Source: an uncultured Saprospiraceae bacterium (lineage in GTDB: Bacteria > Bacteroidota > Bacteroidia > Chitinophagales > Saprospiraceae). Taken from it: a DNA stretch of 58,353 bases. The stretch covers positions 1 to 58,353 of the forward strand of contig CALFBG010000057.1 of NCBI GenBank assembly GCA_937951685.1. The letters run 5' to 3'. The first letter of the stretch is position 1; each line of letters begins with the position of its first letter. Below the pieces are notes generated by a model, which was given only the letters and a program-made list of their open reading frames with translations, made no database searches and was not told where the DNA came from. A program made the position numbers and the translations under genes. Positions 8,462 through 17,330 of this stretch are shown here, piece after piece.

Positions 8462-8977
8462 ATGGTGGAAGAAGAAAAAATAGATTTAAAAGAAGGAAAA
8501 GAAAAATTTATTCAGGCTTGGGGAGCACTGGGCTCTAATTGGGGCGTGAGTAGGACCATGGCACAAGTACACGCTTTGCTCCTGATCTCTCCCAAGGCGC
8601 TTTGTGCGGAAAAAATTATGGAAGAGCTTAAAATCTCCCGAGGGAATGCAAATATGAACATCCGTGCGCTTATTGATTGGGGCTTAGTACATAAAGAACT
8701 ACACCCTGGCGAAAGGAAAGAATATTTTCGAGCAGAAAAAGATATGTGGGAAGTCGTAAGAAACATCATCATTCAGCGAAAAAAGAAAGAATTAGAGCCC
8801 ATGTTGAGGGTTTTAGATGAAATTACGGCGGTGGAAGGCGTCTGTGAGCAATCAGATGAATTTTGTAAAATAATAAAGGATATCAAGCTTTTCTCTAATA
8901 AGGCAGATTCTACCTTGGAGAAATTAACTAAATCTGATGCGAATTGGCTAATGGGAACTTTCTTTAAAATGATTTAA
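8462..8977 (+). CDS. GbsR/MarR-family transcriptional regulator
   Basis: A 171-residue cytoplasmic DNA-binding protein. A winged helix-turn-helix occupies about residues 25-100, including LLISPKALCAEKIMEELKIS as helices 1-2 and RGNANMNIRALIDWGLVHKE as the recognition helix and wing start, followed by the wing segment PGERKEYFRAEKDMWEV. A charged helical C-terminus probably dimerises. This arrangement is typical of the GbsR branch of MarR/ArsR-like regulators, some of which respond to osmolytes or drugs. The ligand here is unknown and no transporter is adjacent. It is preceded by a strong promoter with a long leader and followed by a hairpin terminator at 9119. Confidence 0.85.
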   Translation: MVEEEKIDLKEGKEKFIQAWGALGSNWGVSRTMAQVHALLLISPKALCAEKIMEELKISRGNANMNIRALIDWGLVHKELHPGERKEYFRAEKDMWEVVRNIIIQRKKKELEPMLRVLDEITAVEGVCEQSDEFCKIIKDIKLFSNKADSTLEKLTKSDANWLMGTFFKMI

Positions 8978-8987
8978 CGCATTTTAT

Positions 8988-9030
8988 ACAAAAAAAGCTT
9001 TAGTTTTTTAACGCAGTAATTGCTGGAAAG
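8988..9030. repeat. Degenerate fragment of the palindromic repeat family
   Basis: An A-run, a short centre (GCTTTAG) and a T-run are followed by AACGCAGTAAT, giving TTTTTTAACGCAGTAAT. The same sequence is found in the 3' half of the element at 14666-14773. No matching 5' outer arm is visible, so this is probably a truncated copy that may also act as a terminator for the upstream gene. Confidence 0.35.
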
Positions 9031-9118
9031 AAGGCTACACAAGTACATAAGGAAGTCTTATTTAGAAGGAGTGAACGGTTTGGTGACCTACTTTCTTCCA
9101 AAAGGGAAAAGCCTTTCC

Positions 9119-9155
9119 AAAAGCGAAAATTTGTTAACTACAAATTTTCGCTTTT
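9119..9155 (+). terminator. Rho-independent terminator downstream of the GbsR-type gene
   Basis: Perfect 15-bp stem AAAAGCGAAAATTTG (9119-9133) / CAAATTTTCGCTTTT (9141-9155) with a 7-base loop and T-rich 3' flank. It sits in the 342-base gap 8978-9319, which otherwise holds only the repeat fragment at 8988. A 63-codon ORF crossing it is judged spurious. Confidence 0.75.
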
Positions 9156-9319
9156 GTTGTTTTAGGAGTACTTTCATCCTTGCGTTGCCCCAAAACCGAC
9201 GAAGAAGGTAGATTATTTTCTTTAAACCGTATTTTTTTGGGTCATCTTTAATGATTTCCTTAATTTGCTCCCACTTTGAGAAACGTAAGACCAACTACTA
9301 ACCAAATTATTAAACAAGG

Positions 9320-10429
9320 ATGAAAATTAGACCTTTTCAGGCGGTATATCCGAACTTTGATTTTATCACTTCGACGGATTCTTTTTTTGCTAATGTCAAA
9401 TACGACTATCCAGAATACTACGAAAGTGGATTTTTTAAAAAAGCATCTCAAGAAGCGATTTACATTTATAGAATTACGACTCAAAAGCATTCTTTTACCG
9501 GAATTATAGCTTGCTCTGATTTGCAAGACTACTATGATGGTAAAATTAAGAAACACGAAAATACCCTTTCTTCCAAAGAGCAGATGCAAATGCAATTGAT
9601 GATTCGGCGAGGAGCAATGGTGAAACCTGTTTTATTGACCTATCAAGATGTGAAAGAAGTAAATACTTGGATCCGAAAACACATCAAGAAAAACGAATGT
9701 TTCTTCGAAGCTCATTTTGAAAAAGAAGCTCAAACCCATAGTTTCTGGGAAGTAAGTGATGGTAAAGCGATTCAAACGTTACAAAACCTATTTGATCAAA
9801 ACGTTGGAGAGTCTTACATCGCAGATGGTCATCATCGAACCTCCACTGCTGCCTTACTGTACGAACGGTTGCAACACAAAGAGAAAGACAAAAAATATGA
9901 TCAACTCCTCTCTGCCTACTTCCCCGTGAGTGAATTAGAAGTACACGATTATAATCGTATTGTGGAGGGTTTAAATGAATGTAGCTTGACCACCTTCATG
10001 GCTAAAATGTCAAAAATATTTGATTTTGAGATTTTAGAAGAAGGTAGAAAGCCAACGGAAAAACACGAAATCGTGATGTATTTGAATCGAGAGTGGTTTG
10101 CGCTCCGCTGGAAAAAAAGTGTACTCAAAAGTTATAAACAGTTCAAAGTCGTACTCGATGCAAGTATGCTCGACGAAAAGGTATTGAAAGATATTCTCGG
10201 AATTAAAGATATTCGTACCGACTTGCGCATCAAATACGTAGAAGGAACAAAAGGAGTCGAAGAGGTGAGAACGAAAACGATCAAAAATGAAAATAGAATC
10301 GCTTTTTTGTTGTATCCAGTGAAATTGGAAGAACTTATTGCCGTAGCCGACGCGAACATGATTATGCCGCCAAAATCTACTTGGTTTGAACCTCGAATGC
10401 GTAACGGTCTATTGGTACAAGAGTATTAA
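9320..10429 (+). CDS. DUF1015 family protein
   Basis: A 369-residue cytoplasmic protein. The N-terminus MKIRPFQAVYPNFDFI and the central YIADGHHRTSTAALLYE block (about residues 166-182) are hallmarks of the DUF1015 family, whose biochemical role is not established. A conserved C-terminal stretch, FLLYPVKLEELIAVADANMI, and PPKSTWFEPR complete the family pattern. It is somewhat shorter than the 400-plus residues usual for the family. The amidohydrolase gene starts 49 bases downstream on the same strand, so the two are probably one transcript, but this does not reveal function. Confidence 0.88.
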   Translation: MKIRPFQAVYPNFDFITSTDSFFANVKYDYPEYYESGFFKKASQEAIYIYRITTQKHSFTGIIACSDLQDYYDGKIKKHENTLSSKEQMQMQLMIRRGAMVKPVLLTYQDVKEVNTWIRKHIKKNECFFEAHFEKEAQTHSFWEVSDGKAIQTLQNLFDQNVGESYIADGHHRTSTAALLYERLQHKEKDKKYDQLLSAYFPVSELEVHDYNRIVEGLNECSLTTFMAKMSKIFDFEILEEGRKPTEKHEIVMYLNREWFALRWKKSVLKSYKQFKVVLDASMLDEKVLKDILGIKDIRTDLRIKYVEGTKGVEEVRTKTIKNENRIAFLLYPVKLEELIAVADANMIMPPKSTWFEPRMRNGLLVQEY

Positions 10430-10478
10430 AGGATGCTTCAATGCTTCTATTTTAAAATAAGCCTTTAAAAATCAATCG

Positions 10479-11654
10479 ATGAGAAAGATTACAGCAGATT
10501 ATATTTTTCCAGTAAGCAGTGAGCCGATCAAGCAAGGTGTCATCGTGATTGATGACGATGGAAAAATCTTATCGGTAGATACTCGCGGGCAACATGCGGC
10601 TTCGGGCTTAGAAAATTACGAAGGCGTGATTGTGCCCGGTTTTGTCAATACACATTGTCATCTAGAGTTGTCGCATATGAAGGGCAAGGTAGACACGGGC
10701 ACGGGTTTGTTGACCTTCATTTCCAACGTTGTTAGCTTTCGAGAAGTTGACGAAGAAGAAATTAAGACTGCGATTGAAAAAGCGGATCAAGAAATGTACG
10801 ATGAAGGTATCGTCGCAGTGGGAGATATTTCAAATAAAGCGGATACTTTTCAACAAAAAGCGGAGAGTGATATTCGTTATTACAGCTTTTTGGAGATGTT
10901 TGATTTTTTACAAGAAGCGGGTGCACAGGAATGTTTTGATCGTTACAAAATGGTGTATGATCAACATCCAGTGAGTGAGGGAAATAAAATTGCGGCAGTT
11001 CCGCACGCTCCTTATTCGGTCTCAAAGAAATTATTCAGCTTGATTAATGAATTGAATCAAGGTCAAAATACGGTTAGTATTCACAACCAAGAAACAGTTG
11101 CGGAGAACGAACTTTTCCTTACAAAAACGGGTGGCTTTCTCGATTTTTACAAAAACTTCGGCATTTCAATCGAGGCGTTTCAACCAAATCAAAAATCGGC
11201 AATTTTTTACGCACTCGCACAGCTTGATCCCAAACAACGAACGCTTTTCGTCCACAATACGCTAACCAATGCTGCGGATATTGCCGCCGCACAGGTTTGG
11301 AGCGATCAAGTATTTTGGGCAACTTGTCCGAATGCTAACTTGTACATCGAAAATCGCTTACCCAATTACCAAAGTTTCATTGCGGCGGATGCTAGGATGA
11401 CGATTGGTACAGACAGTTTGACTTCGAATTGGCAATTGTCAATCATTGAAGAAATGAAAACGATTGCTCGTTACCAATCCTTTATTCCTTTTGAAACCTT
11501 ACTGCGTTGGGCAACTTTAAATGGGGCGGAAGCCCTAGGCTACGGAGCAGATTTAGGAAGTCTAGAAATTGGAAAAACGCCGGGACTGAATCTTTTAAAT
11601 TTATCGGAAGATTTACAACTGCAGGCGGATACCAAAGTCCATCGTTTATTGTAA
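10479..11654 (+). CDS. Amidohydrolase-superfamily metal-dependent hydrolase (aminofutalosine deaminase/TRZ-ATZ-like)
   Basis: A 391-residue cytoplasmic hydrolase of the cytosine-deaminase-like branch. After a small N-terminal beta segment, the first metal-binding motif VNTHCHLELSH has H59 and H61. Further ligand regions are PHAPYSVS (about 168-175), SIHNQET (about 195) and FVHNTL (about 254), followed by the conserved Asp in IGTDSLTSNW (about 306-315). The branch includes deaminases of aminofutalosine, S-adenosylhomocysteine-like nucleosides and guanine. No menaquinone (mqn) genes are nearby, so the substrate is undecided. It follows the DUF1015 gene and ends only 15 bases from a convergent gene. 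Confidence 0.85.
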   Translation: MRKITADYIFPVSSEPIKQGVIVIDDDGKILSVDTRGQHAASGLENYEGVIVPGFVNTHCHLELSHMKGKVDTGTGLLTFISNVVSFREVDEEEIKTAIEKADQEMYDEGIVAVGDISNKADTFQQKAESDIRYYSFLEMFDFLQEAGAQECFDRYKMVYDQHPVSEGNKIAAVPHAPYSVSKKLFSLINELNQGQNTVSIHNQETVAENELFLTKTGGFLDFYKNFGISIEAFQPNQKSAIFYALAQLDPKQRTLFVHNTLTNAADIAAAQVWSDQVFWATCPNANLYIENRLPNYQSFIAADARMTIGTDSLTSNWQLSIIEEMKTIARYQSFIPFETLLRWATLNGAEALGYGADLGSLEIGKTPGLNLLNLSEDLQLQADTKVHRLL

Positions 11655-11669
11655 AATTACTTTCGGTAC

Positions 11670-12668
11670 TTACTTTGCAGACTTACTAAGTTGTTGGCGA
11701 AAGCGTTTTTCTTCTTCCGAAAAATTCAGGGCAGGAAAACGCTGCTGTAATTGTGTTAAGCTCGATAATTGTTGTTGCAAGAAATCTTGGTGAGGAATAC
11801 TGTTGGGGTGTAGTGCTCGGTGTAGCGCTGCTCGCCGCAACGCAGTTATTTCTCGGTTCAGGGCAGTAGTCGGCTTCGAAAAATAGCATTCCGAAAACTG
11901 CTCCCAAACGTAAGATATTGCCACGGCACTAGGATGCGCCATATCTGCCTCGTAAAAGCGATAGTCGCGCAAATCATCCAATAAAATTTCGTAAGCCGGA
12001 AAATAATGAGCAAAGTTTAGTTGCTCACAGAGCTGATCAAGCGCTAAGATTAGGGTCGCTTTACTGCGCTGGTTTTCGATGTGACCATCTCGTAAATGCC
12101 GGATAGGACTTACACTAAAAATAACTTCCAGCGCTGGAAATTGGATTTTTAATTGGCTTAAAATGGCTTGCAATTCCGCTACAATAGTTGCGACGGAAAG
12201 CCGTGTTTTGCGAAAAGCGGCACCCGGAACTTTATGACAATTCGCCACGTCGTTTGCCGTCTCCAAGTGGTGAAAAACTTGGGCAGTGCCTAAGGTAATG
12301 AGTAGTCGATTGGTTTGTTGTAAAAATTGCTGTGCTTTTTGGAAATGATCGTTAATTTTTTGTAAAACCGCTGCGCGATCTATCCCCGAAAAATGGCTAT
12401 GGTGATCAAAACTATGCCATAATCCTTGGTGCAAAAATAATTCTTCGCTGCGATAAACTTCGTTTGCCAATAGCCGCTTTAGACTCTTTACGATGGCTAG
12501 AGGATGATAACTAATTCCAAACGGATTGCTTAAGCTCGAAAACTTCAAGTCGTGCAAGCGCTGCGCCATGTGTTGGGCAAAGCAAGAGCCTAGGCATAAG
12601 ATATTATCCTGATGCGTTAGGGTAAGGGAAGCTTTTTGTAGCACAATCGGAGTACGAAAATCTGGCAT
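11670..12668 (-). CDS. GSCFA domain protein (SGNH-hydrolase-like)
   Basis: A 332-residue protein with the defining motif LGSCFAQHMAQRL; GSCFA is at residues 27-31 with the presumed nucleophile Ser28. NPFGISYHPLAI, LLITLGTAQVFHH and IFSVSPIRHLRDG are family blocks, and DMAHPSAVAISYVWEQF supplies the Asp-x-x-His pair expected of SGNH-type esterases. No export signal is seen, so it is probably cytoplasmic. The start lies 27 bases after the nadC stop on the same strand, indicating an operon. The substrate is unknown. Part of the family is annotated in polysaccharide or lipid modification contexts, but nothing here confirms that. Confidence 0.88.
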   Translation of the reverse strand: MPDFRTPIVLQKASLTLTHQDNILCLGSCFAQHMAQRLHDLKFSSLSNPFGISYHPLAIVKSLKRLLANEVYRSEELFLHQGLWHSFDHHSHFSGIDRAAVLQKINDHFQKAQQFLQQTNRLLITLGTAQVFHHLETANDVANCHKVPGAAFRKTRLSVATIVAELQAILSQLKIQFPALEVIFSVSPIRHLRDGHIENQRSKATLILALDQLCEQLNFAHYFPAYEILLDDLRDYRFYEADMAHPSAVAISYVWEQFSECYFSKPTTALNREITALRRAALHRALHPNSIPHQDFLQQQLSSLTQLQQRFPALNFSEEEKRFRQQLSKSAK

Positions 12669-12695
12669 ACAGGAAGAGCTAAAAAATCGGCGACG

Positions 12696-13559
12696 TTACT
12701 TAATAATTTTCAGACTTAAATCCATACTTTGGGCAGAGTGGGTGAGTGCGCCCGAAGAAATGTAATCCACACCAGACTTTGCAATTTTTCTCACCGTATT
12801 GATGGTAATACCACCCGAAGCTTCCGTTTCGAAGCGACCATTAACGACTTGGACGGCGGCACGGAGTAAAGGCAGTTCAAAATTATCGAGCATGATGCGG
12901 GTGACTTGACCAACTTCTAATACTTCATCTAATTCGTTGAGATTACGCACTTCTACGGTGACGCCTAAGTTGTAGCGATTTTCTGCTTGATACGCAGCTA
13001 CTTTTTCGATTGCCTGTCGGATCCCTCCACAAGCATCAATGTGATTGTCTTTGATCATAATCCAATCGTACAATCCATCTCGGTAGTTACTGCAACCGCC
13101 TAAGCGAACGGCCCATTTTTCTAGAAAACGAAGCAGCGGAGTTGTTTTACGCGTATCTAAAATTTTGACGGGAAGGTCTTCCACTTCAAAAGCAAAACGA
13201 TTACTCATCGTAGCGATACCACTCATTCTTTGCATGGTGTTGAGTACCAGTCGCTCAGCTTTTAATAGTGCTCTTGCGTTACAGGTAACTTCAAAAGCGG
13301 TTTGACCGTAATTCGCACTTTGACCATCTTCCAAGAAAATGTTCATTTCGTAATTAGGATCTACCCGCTCAAAAATGTGTTTGGCGAGTTCGACGCCAGC
13401 TAAAACGCAAGGATCTTTGACGAGCAATTTAGCGGTATTGCGATTACCGGCAGGAATACAAGCCAAAGAAGTATGATCACCTTCTCGAACATCTTCGTAA
13501 AGCGCTTTATCGATGAAGGAAGTCATTTGTTCTTTGGAGATTAAGTCTTTTGCAATCAT
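12696..13559 (-). CDS. nadC: Nicotinate-nucleotide pyrophosphorylase (carboxylating)
   Basis: Converts quinolinate and PRPP (phosphoribosyl pyrophosphate) to nicotinate mononucleotide with loss of CO2, in de novo NAD synthesis. The 287-residue length is normal. Recognised motifs: EDVREGDHTS near the N-terminus, AERLVLNTMQRMSGIAT (about 119-135), ILDTRKTTPLLR (about 152-163), the KDNHI block (about 194-198), VEVRNLNEL (about 223-231) and EASGGITINTV (about 266-276). It is the first gene of a probable two-gene unit with the GSCFA gene. No nadA or nadB is in the window. Confidence 0.95.
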   Translation of the reverse strand: MIAKDLISKEQMTSFIDKALYEDVREGDHTSLACIPAGNRNTAKLLVKDPCVLAGVELAKHIFERVDPNYEMNIFLEDGQSANYGQTAFEVTCNARALLKAERLVLNTMQRMSGIATMSNRFAFEVEDLPVKILDTRKTTPLLRFLEKWAVRLGGCSNYRDGLYDWIMIKDNHIDACGGIRQAIEKVAAYQAENRYNLGVTVEVRNLNELDEVLEVGQVTRIMLDNFELPLLRAAVQVVNGRFETEASGGITINTVRKIAKSGVDYISSGALTHSAQSMDLSLKIIK

Positions 13560-13711
13560 GATATTAGCGTTTTAAGTTTATACTTTCTTTTCTAATGGAA
13601 TCGAATAATTTTCTCCACAGGCGTATTGAAAATATCAGATCCTAAGCAGGAACTATATTCTATAAAAAAAATAAGATAAGCAAGTTTATCACTAAAATTA
13701 TCGTTATTCCC

Positions 13712-13752
13712 AAAAAAATAAGGATTCAACTCGTGTGAATCCTTATTTTTTT
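13712..13752 (-). terminator. Terminator after the outer-membrane barrel gene
   Basis: Perfect 17-bp stem, arms 13712-13728 and 13736-13752, built on AATAAGGATTCA / TGAATCCTTATT with A- and T-runs at its base. It lies about 60 bases downstream of the minus-strand gene ending at 13810. The symmetric A/T runs would let it work in either direction. Confidence 0.8.
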
Positions 13753-13809
13753 AATACTAGGTCGTCTTCAATCGAAATCGAAGCTCCTGTGATTAAATTG
13801 CTTTATTCC

Positions 13810-14538
13810 TTAGAACATTACTCCTAAGCGAATGGTCAATGTTCCAAAAGAACCTTTAGAATCTTCTGTTTCGCTACCGCTTCCGGTGTACTTCACGGCA
13901 TCGTCGCTTGTCAAATCAATGAAACTTTGGTTATAAAATAGACCACCAATTAAGGTTGTTCCTTCACTGATTTCATATTCGGCGCCACCGCCAAAGCCCC
14001 AAGACATATTGAAAAAGGCAACGTCTTTTCTAATGTTTTCCTTTTCGGTATCGTTATTCGTTCCGATGATATCTCCGCGTGCTGCCGTCAAAAGCCCAAT
14101 CGTAAAAATGGGTAATTCTGCGTAATAGCGAATCGAACCAAAATAGCGCGTATTCATTCTAAGTCCTAATGGAATTTCTACGTATTGAAGTTTGTAGTGT
14201 AGCGTTGCACCCGCTTGCAAACTATCCAAACCGGGTAAACTCAAATCGGAGTCTGGCCAGTAATTACCACCAATGTCGTGTTTTAATTTTCCACCTTGAT
14301 TAAACGCAAAACCCAAACCACTGACAAAAGCATACTTTTGCTCTGCGTCGAAGTAATACTCTGCCATTACGCCCAATTTTCCACCTAAGTTAGAGCCTGT
14401 ACCATTGATTTTATTATCATTACTAGACATCCAACTGAAGGTTGGACTAGCTTGGAAACCAAAGCGGAAGTTGTTTTGCGCTTCTAGTATATTGGTAATC
14501 ATCACTAGAAAGACTATTGCTACAACAATTTTTTTCAT
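13810..14538 (-). CDS. Outer-membrane beta-barrel protein (PorT/OmpW-like porin family)
   Basis: A 242-residue protein with a signal peptide (MKKIVVAIVFLVMITNILEAQ, cleaved near residue 20) followed by alternating amphipathic strands such as RFGFQASPTFSWMS, LGGKLGVMAEYYF, YVEIPLGLRMNTRYF and GFGGGAEYEISEGTTLIGGL, and a C-terminal strand TLTIRLGVMF ending in Phe, typical of BAM-inserted barrels. It fits the PorT/outer membrane beta-barrel (PF13568-like) families common in Bacteroidota. It stands alone, with its own terminator. Whether it transports anything is unknown. Confidence 0.82.
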   Translation of the reverse strand: MKKIVVAIVFLVMITNILEAQNNFRFGFQASPTFSWMSSNDNKINGTGSNLGGKLGVMAEYYFDAEQKYAFVSGLGFAFNQGGKLKHDIGGNYWPDSDLSLPGLDSLQAGATLHYKLQYVEIPLGLRMNTRYFGSIRYYAELPIFTIGLLTAARGDIIGTNNDTEKENIRKDVAFFNMSWGFGGGAEYEISEGTTLIGGLFYNQSFIDLTSDDAVKYTGSGSETEDSKGSFGTLTIRLGVMF

Positions 14539-14665
14539 GTTTTAAATGTTTTTATTTGTTAATTACCTCTCTTTAACGAGGAAAGGTCTAGAAAAGTTGA
14601 TGATTGAAACTGTTAAAGTTTTAAACAACGGTGTATCAAATACACTGTGTACTAAGTAAGGTTCT

Positions 14666-14773
14666 ATTTTGAAGGATTTATTTTTAGACGAGAACAAGGC
14701 AAAAAAATTAAGCATAGCAGGGCTATGGTTCCTTTTTTTAACGCAGTAATCGTCAAAAAGAAGTCTTCAAAAT
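14666..14773. repeat. Imperfect palindromic intergenic element, copy 3
   Basis: A 108-base element with four nested paired regions: outer arms ATTTTGAAGG (14666-14675) / TCTTCAAAAT (14764-14773); TTTTTAGACGA (14681-14691) / TCGTCAAAAA (14750-14759) with one bulged base; an A7 / T7 pair (14701-14707 / 14733-14739); and the tip CATAGC-AGG-GCTATG (14713-14727). Its 3' half contains AACGCAGTAAT, also found near 9015. Ends of the type TTTTGA...TCAAAA are shared with the copies at 79-158 and 21288-21398. It lies in the 434-base gap between the barrel gene and gldB. The rest of that gap holds only the promoter at 14881. Confidence 0.7.
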
Positions 14774-14880
14774 GAAGTATTATCTATTACACAGTGCATT
14801 TAAGTCCGTAAAATTCCAAAGCGACGTTCGTTAAAAAGAACTTCTCTTTTGAGAATCACAATATTTTTCATAGAACCCTT

Positions 14881-14888
14881 TATATTTG
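14881..14888 (+). promoter_or_regulatory. Bacteroidota-type -7 box upstream of gldB
   Basis: TATATTTG matches TAnnTTTG and lies 84 bases before the gldB start. The -33 position carries only a T-rich stretch. Confidence 0.5.
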
Positions 14889-14972
14889 TCGACGGAGATT
14901 ATCAGCTTCCGTGCTTATCAATTGGCTTGTGCTTGATAACAAGTATTTTGAGCCGGATTTAAATAAACAACA

Positions 14973-15983
14973 ATGAAATACCTTTTAATCAGTTTGTCCC
15001 TCTGCTTTTTGTTACTCCAAGTTGCTTGTTGGAGCGACAAAGGTAAAAAGATTCCTGATGTTTCTCATATTGAAGTAGTGGTTAATATAAATAGATTTGA
15101 TCAAGCGTTATTTGCGGTAGATACTAACAATTTAGCGGAAGCTGTTCCTGCCCTGCAAGAAGAATATCCTGATTATCTCAATTTTTATACGCGTCAGATT
15201 CTACGCGACCCTCGTCCCGTTGAAGCCGTAGTCCCCAATTTCATTCAAGATGCTTCTATTCAACAGCTTTACGATACTTGTATGATAGTGTATGGCGCAG
15301 TTGAGGATTTGGAAGCAGACTTTGCCAAAGCATTTCAATATTATAAATACTATTTTCCTGAGCGGAAAGTACCAACGATTATGGCAAATATTTCTGCGAT
15401 GAATTACGGCGCATTTACTTACGGTGCGGATACTTTGGGCTTGAGTTGGGAGTTTTACTTGGGCAAAGATTTTCCAATGTATCATCCTAATTTGTTTCCC
15501 GTTTACCTCAAACGGAGTATGAATAAGGCGCATTTGGTGGCTAAGTCAATCAAAGCATTGGTGCAAAATATGATGGACGACAGCAAAAAAAATACGCTTT
15601 TGGATCACATGGTTTACAATGGAAAAGTTTTATATCTCATGGAACAATTATTACCCCATACGCCAGATAGTATTATTATGGAATATACGGAGGAACAACT
15701 GGCTTGGTCCGAGGATAATGAATTACAAACTTGGACCTATCTGATTGGTGACGATCTTTTGTATTCTACGCGCACCAAGGATTTTCAAAAACTGGTTTTT
15801 CCAAGTCCAACGGGAACGGCTAAAATGCCTGCCGAATCGCCGGGTAGAGCTGCGAATTGGATTGGGAAGCAAATTGTAAGCCGTTTTATGGAACGTTTTC
15901 CCAACAAAAGTCTAGCGGATTTAATTGCATTTGACGATGCACAAAAATTGCTGGAAAGCTCAAAATATAAGCCTAAAAGATAA
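14973..15983 (+). CDS. gldB: Gliding motility lipoprotein GldB-like
   Basis: A 336-residue lipoprotein with signal sequence MKYLLISLSLCFLLLQVAC (lipobox QVAC, Cys19). Downstream, IEVVVNINRFDQALFAVD and ALQEEYPDYLNFYTRQIL near the N-terminus, and SMNKAHLVAKSIKALVQNMM with a predicted helical body, follow the GldB pattern known from Flavobacterium johnsoniae, where GldB is needed for gliding and T9SS-linked functions. It probably sits in the cell envelope facing the periplasm. It is monocistronic here and no other gld gene is adjacent. The presence of T9SS cargo elsewhere in the window supports the assignment. I am fairly sure of the family and less sure that this organism glides. Confidence 0.85.
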   Translation: MKYLLISLSLCFLLLQVACWSDKGKKIPDVSHIEVVVNINRFDQALFAVDTNNLAEAVPALQEEYPDYLNFYTRQILRDPRPVEAVVPNFIQDASIQQLYDTCMIVYGAVEDLEADFAKAFQYYKYYFPERKVPTIMANISAMNYGAFTYGADTLGLSWEFYLGKDFPMYHPNLFPVYLKRSMNKAHLVAKSIKALVQNMMDDSKKNTLLDHMVYNGKVLYLMEQLLPHTPDSIIMEYTEEQLAWSEDNELQTWTYLIGDDLLYSTRTKDFQKLVFPSPTGTAKMPAESPGRAANWIGKQIVSRFMERFPNKSLADLIAFDDAQKLLESSKYKPKR

Positions 15984-16291
15984 GTTTTACATCAGCTTAA
16001 TGAAGCGGTTCATTTTCTAGTTAGCAGTAGATACGACTAAGTTCAAAGCAAAAGCGTGTTGGTTTGGTCTGGAAGCCTTTAGCTATCGTTGTAAATATCC
16101 TTTTCAATTAACTTCCTTGAAAAAGGACACAGAAATGAGAGTAGGAATAACTATTTTCCTTATCTTAGAGAGTACTTTAGATACCGTAATGGTGTCCTAT
16201 ACTATTCGGCGGGTTGTGTGCTATTTTGAATAAAAATTGTTTTTGTGCCAGCTCAGTCTTCAACATAACTTTATTCGATAAAAAAAGAAAT
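15984..16291 (+). other. 308-base gap with an imperfect hairpin
   Basis: Between gldB and the oxygenase gene. It contains one inverted pair AGGACAC (16124-16130) / GTGTCCT (16192-16198) enclosing a second imperfect pairing (TATCTTAGAG with CTTTAGATA). No clear promoter box or gene is seen. Confidence 0.25.
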
Positions 16292-17245
16292 ATGTCAAAT
16301 AGAACAATTCCCGTAGTAGATTTATCCAAATTTATCAACGGAACCTTGGACGAACGAAACGAATTTGTCCAAGAGATTGGAAAAGCTTTTCATGAAATTG
16401 GTTTTGTGGGAGTGGTGAATCACGGAATCTCCAAAGAGTTAATTGAAGGCTTTTACAACGAATCGAACGCTTTTTTCGCAATGCCAACGGAGATCAAGCG
16501 AAAATACGAGATCCCTGGTTTAGCGGGACAACGCGGATATACTTCTTTTGGGAAGGAACATGCGAAGCAGTCGGAAGTTGCTGATTTAAAAGAATTTTAT
16601 CAAATCGGACAAGAGGTGACCGACGGAGATAGTATCAAATCGGAATATCCAGATAATGTGCGCGTCGAGGAAATGCCAAGGTTCACCGAATTAGGTCGAA
16701 ACTTATATAAAGCTTTCGAAACTTCTGGAAATGAGTTGCTCCGCGCTATTTCAATCTATCTGAACTTGGGCGAAAGTTATTTTGATGATAAAACGCACAA
16801 TGGTAATAGTATTCTACGCGCGATTCATTATCCACCCATTACGCAAGAACCTGCTTCTGCCATTCGAGCAGAACAACACGAAGATATCAACTTGATCACA
16901 TTGTTGGTTGGTGCTTCGGCGGGCGGTTTACAATTGTTAAACATGAACGGGGAATGGCTGGATATTACGCCCGGCGAAGATGAAATCGTCATTAATGTAG
17001 GGGATATGTTGCAGCGAATGACCAATAATTACCTCAAATCTACGACGCACCGAGTTGTTAATCCGCCGAGAGAACAGTGGCACCAACCTCGCTTGTCCAT
17101 TCCTTTCTTCTTGCATCCCCGGAGCACGATGGATTTGACTTGTCTGGAAAGTTGTGTCACAGAAGAATTGCCTTTGGCGTACGAACCCATTACTGCGGGT
17201 GAATATTTAGACGAGCGGTTGCGAGAAATTGGGTTAAAGAAATAG
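16292..17245 (+). CDS. 2-oxoglutarate/Fe(II)-dependent dioxygenase, isopenicillin N synthase-like fold
   Basis: From the ATG at 16292 the product is 317 residues and begins MSNRTIPVVDLSKFINGT, the typical DIOX_N start. An upstream in-frame ATG at 16214 would add 26 residues without homology features, so it is not used. The DIOX_N domain (about 5-120) includes IGKAFHEIGFVGVVNHGIS, and the C-terminal jelly-roll carries the Fe ligands in EQHEDINLITLL (His-x-Asp) and STTHRVV (distal His), followed by RLSIPFF with the Arg that binds 2-oxoglutarate. In family terms it hydroxylates or desaturates a small molecule. The substrate is unknown and no biosynthetic cluster surrounds it. A convergent AraC-type regulator is 86 bases away. 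Confidence 0.88.
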   Translation: MSNRTIPVVDLSKFINGTLDERNEFVQEIGKAFHEIGFVGVVNHGISKELIEGFYNESNAFFAMPTEIKRKYEIPGLAGQRGYTSFGKEHAKQSEVADLKEFYQIGQEVTDGDSIKSEYPDNVRVEEMPRFTELGRNLYKAFETSGNELLRAISIYLNLGESYFDDKTHNGNSILRAIHYPPITQEPASAIRAEQHEDINLITLLVGASAGGLQLLNMNGEWLDITPGEDEIVINVGDMLQRMTNNYLKSTTHRVVNPPREQWHQPRLSIPFFLHPRSTMDLTCLESCVTEELPLAYEPITAGEYLDERLREIGLKK

Positions 17246-17330
17246 TCCGTGCAGTTTTGCACAAGGTTTCGAATCGATTTTAAACAAGGTCAATGTGAGC
17301 ATAAAGCGGCACTTTGGCAGGTGATTTTTT

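Noticed and set aside
9020..9211. 63-codon plus-strand ORF before the DUF1015 gene
   Set aside because: It spans a perfect 15-bp terminator stem and shows no protein-like composition.
16292..17245. Isopenicillin N synthase as a true beta-lactam biosynthesis gene
   Set aside because: It is only a fold-level match. No ACV synthetase or other beta-lactam genes are nearby, so a general 2-oxoglutarate dioxygenase call is safer.
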